Assembly (NCBI GenBank): GCA_032718475.1
Contig: JAUCBJ010006322.1
Location: 59,181 to 123,180, forward strand
Direction: 5' to 3'
DNA from: Nemertoderma westbladi
Taxonomy: Eukaryota; Xenacoelomorpha; Nemertodermatida; Nemertodermatidae
Length of the DNA: 64,000 bases
A program made the translations under genes and the position numbers. Positions within the stretch are counted from its first letter, which is position 1, and each line of letters starts with the position of its first letter. The notes beneath the pieces are model-generated. The model was not told the DNA's origin and ran no database searches. It saw nothing but the letters and a program-made list of their open reading frames with translations. This document shows, piece by piece, positions 10,353-20,040 of this stretch.

Positions 10353-11160
10353 CTGTAAAGTAATGTAGCTTCAACTAATAATATTGTAATAACTAACCGA
10401 TTAATGTTAATTAACCAACCCAACCCAACCCAGGGAAATTCAAATTTAGTAATTAATTCAGGAAAGACAAGTAAAGTGACTTAAAACCAACAAACAAGAC
10501 ATAATTGAATAAAAACGAACATAAAATAATAATTTATACTTTAATATTGCTATTGGATCATTACAATTATAATTTAATTTTAAACCAAAATTAATTTCAT
10601 TTTTCTGGTGAAGCGGCGGACCTTTTGGGGATTTGGGGTAGGGCACTTTACTTTGGGAATCGTGGATGTACAGATAACAACAACTGGTATGATGAATGAT
10701 TGATATCAGTTTCAATGCTGTTGCACCATTTGTCTTTATTCTACGTTAGATACTTATAAACAATTATCATTATTATTATTATCGTACGTACTACTCAACA
10801 TGTTGTAGTAGTAGTACAGCTCTACGTAGGAAAAAACTAACAAATAAACACAATATAAACAAATGTATACGGTATGGTGGAAAGGGTCAAATAAGTTATC
10901 TAAACTATAGCACAGGAAAACAACAAAAAAAAAAGAAAAAAAAATAGAATTAAACACGACAGTGATAATTAATAATTATGTGAACAGCTCCTAGATTAAA
11001 TTACGACGTTACAATATAATTAAGTATATCTTCAAGAAAATCTATAGGAAATCCCTGAAGGTCAATGTTATTACGTTTTATTTGTAAAATTTAAATACAA
11101 AGACTATGCTCCCATTCATTATTTTTATCAAATAGCAAACAGGACTGTGATATAATATCT
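10353..11160. other. Presumed intron or intergenic
   Basis: AT-rich, with poly-A-like patches (~10922-10945). Nothing recognised. Confidence 0.35.
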
Positions 11161-11229
11161 GATTTGCTGATACTATATACATGGTCCATATTACATAAAA
11201 TGGTAATATGTAAATGTCCAAATGTCAAA

Positions 11230-11480
11230 AAAGAATCCAAATGTCCGAATGTCACCTATTTATGGTGGCGTGTGGAGCCATGTTATAATAATATAGCTAG
11301 GCCCAACTGGTTATTAATAGCTATACCCCGCCTACCGGTAGGTAATGCAGTAGGCATATCTGGCTGTCAGGCAAATTTCGACCTATTGTTTACGTGGTAT
11401 CCAATGACGGCGTTAAGTAATGTCCCCTTAGTGGACATTACTTAACGCCGTCATGGGTTACCACGTAAACAATAACACCA
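11230..11480. repeat. Dispersed repeat related, in inverse orientation, to 41867-42020
   Basis: Shared blocks include GGTAATGCAGTAGGC, GGCTGTCAGGCAA and ATTGTTTACGTGGTA, whose reverse complements occur in the same relative order at 41867-42020. The right end is the hairpin described at 11385-11473. Confidence 0.7.
11385..11473. repeat. Near-perfect 89-bp hairpin
   Basis: The left arm (ATTGTTTACGTGGTA, then ATGACGGCGTTAAGTAATGT) pairs with the right arm at ~11434-11473. The loop is only about 5-7 nt, with one short mismatch block near the middle of the arms. Confidence 0.9.
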
Positions 11481-11729
11481 AATACAATACTAAATTTACA
11501 GGCCAATACAATGTTGTAATGTCCTCTAAAGTTGAAAAGTGCTAAATAACAACTCGCCGTTAATACTAACGGCGTTGAGTAATGTTATAATTTTGGAATA
11601 AACTCTATTACAATTACTCGAAAATAGGTTTCACAGATTACTTCCATATAAAGATGTCGCGTATTTACGTTGAATATCAAACACAGTATTGGGAGAAGCA
11701 AAATAAAATTCCTGTCGTAGGCTATTGAG

Positions 11730-12058
11730 TTAACCTATAAAAGCACCATGTTTTTTAATAATATCTGAATCAAAACTACATTTATAATCTAAAAAATGAC
11801 CTAAATGTTTAGCCTCTTTCACCCAAGGAAGACTGTTGCCATTGAGTTTCATTGGAATACCCAGAGGCGACCAAGATAAACCAAAAGGAATATAGTTTAC
11901 ATTTTGATTTGTTAGGATTCGTACTCGTACTGAATGAAAGGTTATTCTCCCGAGCAAAATTGCTACATAAATTAATCATATAATAAAGACCTAGTAAGAG
12001 ACGGGCACAGCCGTAATAAGTCATCTACATAAACAAGTACTTTAAACAGTGGTGGTGT
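11730..12058 (-). pseudogene. Non-LTR RT fragment (YVDD to thumb)
   Basis: Reading from ~12055, LFKVLVYVDDLLRLCPSLTR holds the catalytic YVDD box. A shifted frame continues LCSNFARENNLSFSTS with a KSKC segment, and then WVKEAKHLGHFLDYKCSFDS, equivalent to the WVxExKxLG region before the thumb. Two frame changes are needed. The fragment abuts the 3' end of the gypsy pseudogene at ~12060. Confidence 0.75.
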
Positions 12059-12059
12059 T

Positions 12060-12960
12060 AGCCTGATACCCAAACTGAAGCTCATCCAGGTTAATACTAT
12101 TGGCCTGAGACAATATCATCAACCATTAGAATATCTTGATGAGAAGGGTAGTGGAGAGAGATTTTTGGCGCCCCTGTTATAGTCTTGTTGGGCACGCTGT
12201 TGTTGCTGTGGGGTCGTAACCTCAAGCTGGCCGCGCGTGGACTGGTGCGTGGCCTTGAAAGCCCGACTGTGGGCAGGTACCCTGGTGCGGATTGGATGCC
12301 CAAATAGGATCTCAGACGGGTTGAGAGGCCTGTAGCCCGTGGTGAATTACGGAACTCAAGTAAACCCTCAAGGAATTCGTCCGAGAGTAACTTACCACCT
12401 GTCTTGGTGAGTAAGGCCTTTGTGGCTTTGACTGCCGCCTCGGCATGGCCATTAGATTGGGCATATGTGGGGGAGGAGGTCACCAGATTGACGCCCCATA
12501 TTTTGAGAAAGGTATTCGTGGCCTCTGCGGTAAATCGAGGACCACCATGTTGGGATACCAAAGCGAGTAAAAACATCGCGGAGGTGCTTAGTTAGGGAAG
12601 CAGCATTTGGTGGTGATTGGTGCCCAAAACCTTCGGGCCACCTCGAGTAGCAGTCAACGACTATTAGAAAGTATTTTCCATTGAGTGTGAAGTAGTCCCC
12701 AGATATATCCTCGAATGGTCTCATTGGTTGGGATTCAGAGATGAGTGGCTCCTTCTGGTGAGCTGGGCGGAACCTAATGCAGGCGTCACAGTCCCCAACG
12801 CTTGTGCGAATATCGTTGGTGAGGCCTGGCCAATATACCGTCTGCCGGGCACGTCTTAGGGATTTCTCTACACCCTGATGAGGTGCATGCAGGCGGCAGA
12901 GGATTTCGTTGCGGGATGCCATAGGGATTATTAATCGGTGTCCAAAGAGCACAAGGTCAC
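12060..12960 (-). pseudogene. Gypsy integrase
   Basis: From 12952 the zinc-binding module reads LHAPHQGVEKSLRRAR ... CDACIRF (HHCC type). The core follows with ISGDYFTLNGKYFLIVVDCY, containing the first catalytic Asp, up to FTRFGIPTW. There a frameshift with a small deletion (~12545) removes the segment that should carry the second catalytic Asp. The sequence resumes as GGPRFTAEATNTFLKIWGV and QSNGHAEAAVKATKALL, with the catalytic Glu. The C-terminal end ILMVDDIVSGQ is near 12100. Confidence 0.85.
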
Positions 12961-12992
12961 CATCTGTGGTCAGTTCGTCTTTACATGACCAC

Positions 12993-13051
12993 TACTACTA
13001 CTACTACTAGGATCGGCATGCTGCATTGCAGCTGCATTTTTAAGAATGCTG
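12993..13051 (-). mobile_element. 59-bp 3'-end insertion of the non-LTR retrotransposon family
   Basis: The segment is the extreme 3' end of the 30678-34037 family (CTACTAGGATCGGCATGCTG through TTTTTAAGAATGC) in minus orientation, with its trinucleotide tail at the left. It is flanked by the 7-bp duplication TGACCAC (12986-12992 and 13052-13058). It interrupts the gypsy Pol sequence between RNase H and integrase and accounts for the odd poly-Val C-terminus of the RNase H frame. Confidence 0.85.
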
Positions 13052-13058
13052 TGACCAC

Positions 13059-13770
13059 AGCATGATTAACTAAGGGGTCATTGCGTGAGCTGTCCAGAAA
13101 TCCTGATTGGACTGCTCGATGAAGAGTGCTATAGGATTCGTCATTGCATGCAGTGTGCGCAAGATCCTCTAGCACTGGATCTGGAAGGTGTGTGGAGCCA
13201 TCAATCGCAGTTTCATCGATAGCTGCTACTGTTTCCAAGGTAATTGAGCGCACGTAGTGAGCGATCTCACCATCCTCCATGCTATCTGTCGGTGTGGGAT
13301 CATCGACTGGTGCCCGAGATAAAGCATCTGGGATGCGATGGGAGCGACCCTTCTGCCACACTGTAGTGAATGAGTATGGAGACAGTCTTGATTTAAGCCG
13401 TTGCAGACGTGGATTTTCCACTGAGTCCAGCATCTGCCGATCGATGATGGAGACTAGAGCCTGGTGGTCTACCACCAGAGTGTATGTTGGGAGGCCGAGG
13501 AGGTAGAGACGGCATTTTGTAGTTGCCCATACCACTCCGAGCAACTCCAGCTCCACAGTGGCATACCTTGCCTCTGTTTCACTGATGAACCTTGAGCCAC
13601 ACTCTACCAGTCGCCAGTCATCGCCATGTCGTTGTAAAAGAGCATAACCGAGCCCGTGTCGGCGAGAGGCATCAGTTTCTAGCCTGGTCTCTTTCATTGG
13701 ATCAAATGGCGCAAGAACTGGTGCAGATGTGAGAAGTGATTTAGTGGCATCAAAGGCTCGCCTCATGGTC
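13059..13770 (-). pseudogene. Gypsy RNase H domain
   Basis: The frame shows LETDASRRHGLGYALLQ (first Asp), ATVELELLGVVWA (Glu), LVVDHQALV (Asp) and RIPDALSRAP (fourth acidic residue), so all four RNase H carboxylates are present and this domain is the best preserved part of Pol. A connection region follows before the integrase. The frame joins the RT piece at ~13760 by a frameshift. Confidence 0.85.
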
Positions 13771-14625
13771 AGTGTTCCATAGGAAAGGATTCCTGGAACT
13801 GAGGAGTGGACATAGAGGGGCCATTACAGACGAGATCTCGGTGGTAAATGGAGCTAACTGCTCGACCAGACCAACAAAACTCCGAAGATCTGTGATATTT
13901 GTTGGTCTGGGGAATGACGAGATTGCACGTAGCTTTGGTGGATCAGCACGGATTCCATCAGCCCCAATGATAAACCCAGCAAATCGTACCTCTCGTTGTG
14001 CGAATTGGGTTTTGTTTGGGTGTAAGCAAATAGAATGCTCACGACAGCGCTGCAGGAAGGTGCGGATCCCAGCCATATGTCCCTCAAACGTGCGGTGGTA
14101 GAGGATGATATCATCTACGACTTTGAGGAGGTTGGGGATACCTGCCAGTGCTTCATCACCACGGCGGTTGAATTCATTTCCGCTAGATATTAGCCCCATT
14201 GTACTGCGCAGGTGTTTATATCGCCCCCCACGGTGTAATAAATGTAGTTAGGGGCTGGGATTCCTCGTCAAGGGGAACCTGCCATTACCCTGAGGCAGCA
14301 ACAAAGACGGTGACGAATTGGACCTCTGCATCATACTGGGAGATGACTGCTTGAGGGGTGGGAGTAGGGTAATATGGGCGGAGTACCTGATTATTGAGGT
14401 GACGGAGATCGACGCACAGTCGGAGGGTACCATTGGGCTTCCGAACCACTGTCATCGGGTGTGCCCACTCGGTGGGTTCGGTAACGTGGGCAAGTACGCC
14501 ACGTCGGACCAGGTCGTTCAATAATTCGTGAACTTCCTTCCGCAGAGGGAATGGAACTGGGCGGGCCCCATTGGCATGGAAAGGTACGGCCCCTTCCTTG
14601 ACCTGTATATGCATCGGAGGGCCTC
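13750..14625 (-). pseudogene. Gypsy reverse transcriptase, catalytically dead
   Basis: The N-terminal piece (14614-14285) reads EGAVPFHANGARPVPFPLRK and WAHPMTVVRKPNGTLRLCVD. The motif A segment is VFVAASG followed by a stop: the catalytic Asp after VF is replaced by Val, and the next codon, normally Gln, is TAA. A one-base shift near 14225 leads to the second piece, which includes KVVDDIILY (the DD box) and CREHSICLHPNKTQFAQRE. Loss of the motif A Asp plus the stop and shifts make it inactive. Confidence 0.88.
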
Positions 14626-15533
14626 ATTGAGGAGAGTTTGTGTGAATGTTCATCAAAAACTTCACTAAACTCATTGAGGATGAGTTTCTCCTGTTCTTTA
14701 ACTAGAGCTGGTGGTATACTTAGGTGTCCCCAAATTACTTCATCATCCCGAGGAAGTTTGTTAATTTGACAGTGCCCGCTGGGAGAATGGCTACCAGGTA
14801 AGGGGGAAACCGACTGTGGTTTCCGTGGAAACTCTGGTCCGATGATCCCGAGCCTCTGAGTAACATCCTTGGAAAGGATGAGGCCTTTTACTTCATCTGA
14901 TATAAATATTTCGGCGGGAATAGTTGTACCCTCGAATGAAAGTTGTACTGGGAGGCGCCCAGTAACATGGAGTGGGAGCTCGTCTGCTGCGACCAGGTTG
15001 GCACGCAGTGCAGGAGGCAGTTTACCTGCCACCTTCATCCGTAGATAAAGTGCTTCCTCCATGACGGAGGCAGAGGCCCCAGTATCAGGTAGGGCCGTGA
15101 TGCATCCAAGGTGACGTCCATTGCGAGAGTCTGTGAGTGTGACCCGGATATATTCCAAGAAACAGATTCCTGGTTCCGCATTGATACAGGAGATGCGGGT
15201 TTGAACTGTGTTAAGTTTATGCTTTGGTTTACTTTTTCCTGAAGAGCGGCACATAGATCGAAAATGACCTGGTTTTCCGCAGCCACGACACGTAGAATCC
15301 TTGGCTGGGCAGTTGTGATGACCAACAGAATGATCGCGGTCGCAATATTGGCAGTCCAAGGAGGTCATTGATGTGCGATGTGGGCTACTTTGGGGTTTAC
15401 CCCCTGAGCGAGGGGAACGTTGTTTAGACCAAGCTCGGGACTTCTCTTGCTTATAGGATGAAACCTTCCGGATCGTTTCTGTACCTCCAATGAGCGATTC
15501 ATTTTTCTCACTCGCCTCCATTGATTGCGACAC
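14622..15533 (-). pseudogene. Gypsy nucleocapsid zinc knuckles and protease
   Basis: The frame holds two Cys-His clusters, DCQYCDRDHSVGHHNCPAKD and CRGCGKPGHFRSMC (the second a perfect CX2CX4HX4C). The retropepsin site TALPDTGASASV has an intact DTG, and a protease body runs to ISDEVKGLILSKDVTQRLGI. It runs on through LILNEFSEVFDEH, the linker to RT, where a single-base shift near 14622 moves the reading to the RT frame. It overlaps the end of the Gag frame by 26 nt in a different phase. Confidence 0.85.
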
Positions 15534-16344
15534 AGTGAGCCAAGGTGGGTTGCGGGAGGATCTTCAATAATTCGGTCCGAGTTTTGGAAGAACGAATCCC
15601 AATGAGGATTTGAGTTACCAACTGCTGGTGTCGACAGTGTATGCAGAGTTCGGCACTGTCTGCAAGTTCCTCAAGAGCCACACGAAAGGAATCAAATGAT
15701 TCATTGGGACCCTGATGTCGTTTGTGGAACTTTATTGCATCCACAGTGAGACTACGTTTCGATCGTAGATGAGTTTGGAAGGCATCGAGTATAGATTCGA
15801 TGGTCGTATCAGGAGCGTCGTCCCGGTTTATGCTTAATGTCACGAGAAGAGTTTGCTGGATGTCCTTTCCAAGTGCATCTATCAGCGCGTACACCTGATC
15901 CTTCTGTGGATACAACTCAACTTGGTGGCGTTGGGCATGGACACCCCATGCCTCCCGCCACTTACGGAATGTTTGGAAATCGATGTCATTGTCGATTTTC
16001 TCTACATCAGATACATCAATGACTCTGCGACGGGGTGGATGGTCGGGATGATATGGTGGGATGGCAGGAACGGGAGTGGGTCCGTCAACACCGCCAGGCT
16101 GGAGCGCATCCAGAAGTTGTGCAAAACGTGCCTCAGCAGCAGCCTGCTGCTGGACAGCTGCAGTTTGTTGATGTATGAGTTGTTGTTGGAGAAGAGCGAA
16201 ACGTTCCTCTGAGCGCTCAAAACGACCTTCCGAAATCCGCAGTTGCTGCATCAAGTCAACTTGGGCTGGTTCTGTGTCGTCTGAGGCATCATCTAGCTCT
16301 ACAGGAGAGGAGTCACATTTGTTTCCCCGTGTACCACTGGCCAT
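15508..16344 (-). CDS. Gypsy Gag (capsid), 278-aa frame still open
   Basis: The first ATG in frame is at 16344 (MASGTRGNK); the frame stays open upstream without an ATG. Residues ~30-80 are Gln/Glu-rich and look like a coiled coil (EERFALLQQQLIHQQTAAV). A capsid-like region follows with FQTFRKWREAWGVHAQRH and ALGKDIQQTLL. Gag would form the particle that packages the RNA. The frame closes at INGGE with a stop, just after the knuckle frame opens in another phase. No slippery heptamer is evident at the overlap, so a mutation is likelier than programmed frameshifting. Confidence 0.8.
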   Translation of the reverse strand: MASGTRGNKCDSSPVELDDASDDTEPAQVDLMQQLRISEGRFERSEERFALLQQQLIHQQTAAVQQQAAAEARFAQLLDALQPGGVDGPTPVPAIPPYHPDHPPRRRVIDVSDVEKIDNDIDFQTFRKWREAWGVHAQRHQVELYPQKDQVYALIDALGKDIQQTLLVTLSINRDDAPDTTIESILDAFQTHLRSKRSLTVDAIKFHKRHQGPNESFDSFRVALEELADSAELCIHCRHQQLVTQILIGIRSSKTRTELLKILPQPTLAHCVAINGGE

Positions 16345-17204
16345 GATTGGTCTAAGAATACCGGTCCGGTTGGATGTAGAAAATCCAAGTGTGGCCAATG
16401 CCTTACTGCAGTAGACCTAAATAGGTTCAATGTTCATAGAAGAATGTATAATAACTGCGCCATGTAGTGCTGTTGGAGATCACTACAAACACTAAGAGAT
16501 AGTGTCAATCATGTAAAAACATAAGGGGAACTAATCTAGTTCATATATGTATTACATATAAAGCAGCATAGCAGATAATACACAGCAGCCATAATAACTG
16601 CATAAGCTGGTGAGTACCGGTAGCAGCCATAATAACTGCATAAGCTGGTGAGTACCGGTAGACTGAATACTCCTGAGTCAGTGTCAGGGCGTAGTCCCTG
16701 ATGATTCATACCTAGTCACTAACTGGCTAGTATGTATAAAAGACTGTAATAATAAGCAATGCGCATATAGTCCAATGCAGGCTGTCCATCCAGCTAATAT
16801 ATCTATATAACGACCTAGACGGTCAGGGCCCTAAACCGATTAGGTTCTCTGTTCGCAGAACACCGAACACTATTCCGGCCACGGAACTAGTCCAGCAGAA
16901 TGCCTTTATAGAATCCTGGGATTTGGGGGACGAGAGGATCTCAGCAACTAAGCGAAAACGAACAATAGGATGTTCCTAGACCCCCCCCCCCCCCCAAAAT
17001 TTATCCAGAAGACTTTTCGCCATACATAATGTGTTAAAAAAAAGTCTACGGTTCTCCGACTAGGGCCAATTTGAGTCAAAAAGTCCGCCTCACCTAGCAA
17101 CCACGTTGCTATGGAGCTACAGCCAAAACGGCTAATGTTACGGAGTTGGGACCGGCGCCAATCGATAGGCAGCATATGGGTTTACATTGAAAAGTGTTAT
17201 TTTT
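16345..17204. other. Upstream of gypsy Gag; short tandem duplication and poly-C
   Basis: A 38-bp unit (GCAGCCATAATAACTGCATA... ending GAGTACCGGTA) is repeated exactly at ~16585-16661. A poly-C run lies at 16981-16995. An LTR might be expected here, but no TG...CA pair or second copy was found. Confidence 0.5.
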
Positions 17205-18480
17205 AAAAGCGCCCGATCATGATCTTGACCGTGATCAGCAAAGATCAGTTTTGATCAGGGATCGGACACTCAAGGCTTGCTCCAATCGAAAAACTTAACA
17301 TTACAAAAAGATTCAGCGACCCCACATTAGTCATGATTCCCGTTAAAAGATTTTAAAAAAAGTGAATTCTTCCCGGTCAAAACGCAAGATCATGATCGCG
17401 CAAAGATCGGACTTCGTAAAATCGTAACTAAGCATTTTGGATATAAACAATTACTGTAGGAAACGTTCAGAACACCGCCCTGAGTCGATTAAAAAAAAAT
17501 TGGCTCAATCGGACAACCGGTTCTCGAGATCTGATACCTGATCATTAAAGATCAGATTTTTTAGTTTTTTCGGATTTTCTCGAAAACTTTGTTTGAGACC
17601 CCCGATTTTTTTTTTACGAATCGACTTCTATGATGAAGGGGCAACTTTTGAGCATTTCGAAATTTTCAAAAAGCGATTTGATCAGGCCGCGATCAGAAAA
17701 GATCGTGTTTTCGGTTTTATTTCGAAGACCAAGTCCTGGGAGTTCACCGTATGGAAAAACTTAACATCACAAAAAGATTCCTCACCCTCGAATTATGGGG
17801 GGTAGCCAAAATTTGGGCATAAAAAAGTTCAAGTCTAGTGGGTCAAAACTCAAGATCATGATCGAGAAAAGATCAGTATATTTAAAATCGAATCTAAGCA
17901 TTTTTCTAATAAACATTCATTGTAAGAAATGTGCAATGGTCTATTCTGAGTTGATTAAAAAAAGAATTGGCTCGATCGGACAACCAGTTCTCGAGATCAG
18001 CTTCCTGATCATAAAAGATCGTGTTTTTCGGTTTTTCCCAATTTTCTCGAAAACTTTGTTTAAGACCCCCGAATTTTTTTTTACTAATCGACTTCTATTA
18101 AGAAGGGGCAACTTTTGTGCATTTCACAATTTTCAAAAAGCGATTTGATCAGGCCATGATCAGGAAAGATCATGTTTTCGGTTTTATTTCGAAGACCAAG
18201 TCCTGTGAGTTCACCGTATGAAAAAACTTAACATTACAAAAAGATTCCTCACCCTCGAATTAGGGGGGGTAGCCAAAATTTGACTATAAAAAAGTTGAAT
18301 TCTAGGGGGTCAAAAGATCATGATCGCAAAATGATCAGTTTTTTCGTAATTACTTCTGAGCATTTTGGGGCAAAACTTTCAAATTAAAAAACATTCACTG
18401 GAGTGTTCTAAGTAGATTAAAAAAAATTTCGACTCAATAGGCCTACCGGTACCGGAGATATGGTCGTCCAAAGTCTGCTT
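17205..18480. repeat. GATC-rich tandem repeat, ~470-bp period, about 2.7 units
   Basis: AACTTAACATTACAAAAAGA recurs at ~17288, ~17757 (one mismatch) and ~18227. GTTTTCGGTTTTATTTCGAA recurs at ~17707 and ~18175, and TCTCGAAAACTTTGTTT at ~17578 and ~18048. All give a spacing close to 469-470 bp. Each unit carries several GATC motifs, often as GATCATGATC, TGATCA or AAAGATCR. There is no convincing ORF. Confidence 0.9.
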
Positions 18481-19620
18481 CCGGTAATTCGAAAATATTT
18501 CGTTAGTAAAGTATTTTATTTTTTCCTTGAAAATATGTGAATGTACAGTTAGTGGACCCGCATCTAACGATATATCACAATCCATATTTCGGATGACAGG
18601 TACCGTTGAAATCAGACTTTACCGAAAAAAATTCAAATTTTAGCTACTCATGTCTGACTATCTCGAAAACTATAATAGGTATGGAAATACTTTCACTGCA
18701 AGAAATGTTCGCCTATCCAATGCGCTTCTAACTCTGTGCTCGGATTTTGCATAGTGTCAAAACCTACAACTTAACCCCCCCAGCGGAGGGAACGGAGTGA
18801 CCGGAGCGCCAGTACTATCTTTCATTATTATGAAGTAATAAGGGCGGTGGGTGGGGTAGGTGGTGAACACTATTTATAGGGTGGAGGGAGGGTCTAGTAT
18901 ATATTACTTTAGGATATTTGATTTCTTTGCAATTTAGTTTAGCTGCCTCAGTCTTATTTGTAATATGTTATACATTATACCAAATTATATCAAGTTTTAA
19001 CATACTACATTGTCTACCTGTAGGAGAAATATACAATGTAGTGCTCATAATATATTTATAAATAGATTTAGTATATTTACATTGTATAACAGAGTTAATT
19101 GATACTATTACGGTATTATACTAAAGACGCCGCTTTGATATATCTGATCAAATGGCAATTTCTTGTATATTATCTATTTCACTATCTTGGGTATATCATT
19201 CAATTTCTAAAACTATAATAATAAACATTTACTTCACTTCTTGTTTACTCGCATGGATATATTAATATAAAATAAGTCAGTATAATATCTTATAGGGCCA
19301 AACGCAGATTAATCGGAATAATATGTTTAATTATTATTACAATTGGCACATTGAAGTAAGTAGTACATGAGTTTGATAAAATAATTATGAATCTGTATCT
19401 TATTCTACTTTGTCTATATGATTATGTTATATAATAATGTTACTTTATCACTTTGGTTTAAACCGATCTCCTTTACTATTACTTACTACTTATACTACTA
19501 CTACTACTACTATTACTACTACTGCTACTGACTACTACAGAGTTATATATTATAAGAGGATGGGGTTCGTGATTATTAGTTATTATACAAGTGCCCCTCG
19601 GCTATAGAGAGTCCACCCTC
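18481..19620. other. Intergenic AT-rich; (TAC)n microsatellite at ~19481-19541
   Basis: The triplet array reads mostly TACTACTACTACTAC with interruptions. Otherwise nothing is recognised. Confidence 0.5.
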
Positions 19621-19626
19621 GGTTGC

Positions 19627-20040
19627 TTACTGGATGGGCCTAGGAAGGGCCAGTCTATTACAGGTAAGAATGAATCTCTGTACAAATCCATGCATAAGAA
19701 AATAATTGAACAAACATGCTAAGTGAGTCTGCATTATTGGACCTCCATTAATTAAGCAATCATAGTCAAAATTGTAAGCTACATCTGACTTAGAACTTTT
19801 AAGCTTGTTAATCGCCTCGCCTACTAACTCTTCTGTAATGAAACTTGTCAATACAAATTTACCTAAAAATTTGATATCTGACTTAATAGTTGAGGTGTCT
19901 GGGATGTCTGACTGATTATAGAGCTCCTTATATTTGGATGCGAATCTCTGAATATCCGTAATCTCAGAATGCTGAAGGACAGCCTGCTGAGCACCAAAGA
20001 CTATGCCAGAACACACTATTGTCCTTATACGGTTTGATAT
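19627..20040 (-). pseudogene. Non-LTR RT fragment (N-terminal)
   Basis: The frame gives EELVGEAINKLKSSKSDVAY followed by THLACLFNYFLMHGFVQ. This matches the RT block 1-2 spacing also seen at 7991-8180 (AIxxLKSxKS... LxxLFNxxLxHGxxP). The upstream part (KYKELYNQSDIPD) resembles the linker between endonuclease and RT. It is truncated before any catalytic block. Confidence 0.7.

Larger units (their letters stand above)
12060..16344 (-). mobile_element. Ty3/gypsy-type LTR retrotransposon, degenerate, LTRs not identified
   Basis: On the minus strand the order is Gag, zinc knuckles, protease, RT, RNase H, integrase, which is the Ty3/gypsy order. Each domain is listed separately. No repeated sequence flanking the coding region was found: the 3' side runs into another RT fragment at ~12058, and the 5' side (16345-16900) has no clear LTR or primer site. 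The element is therefore truncated or very old. Confidence 0.85.

Noticed and set aside
16345..16900. 5' LTR of the gypsy element
   Set aside because: No second copy in the window, no TG...CA ends that pair, and no convincing primer-binding site before the Gag start.
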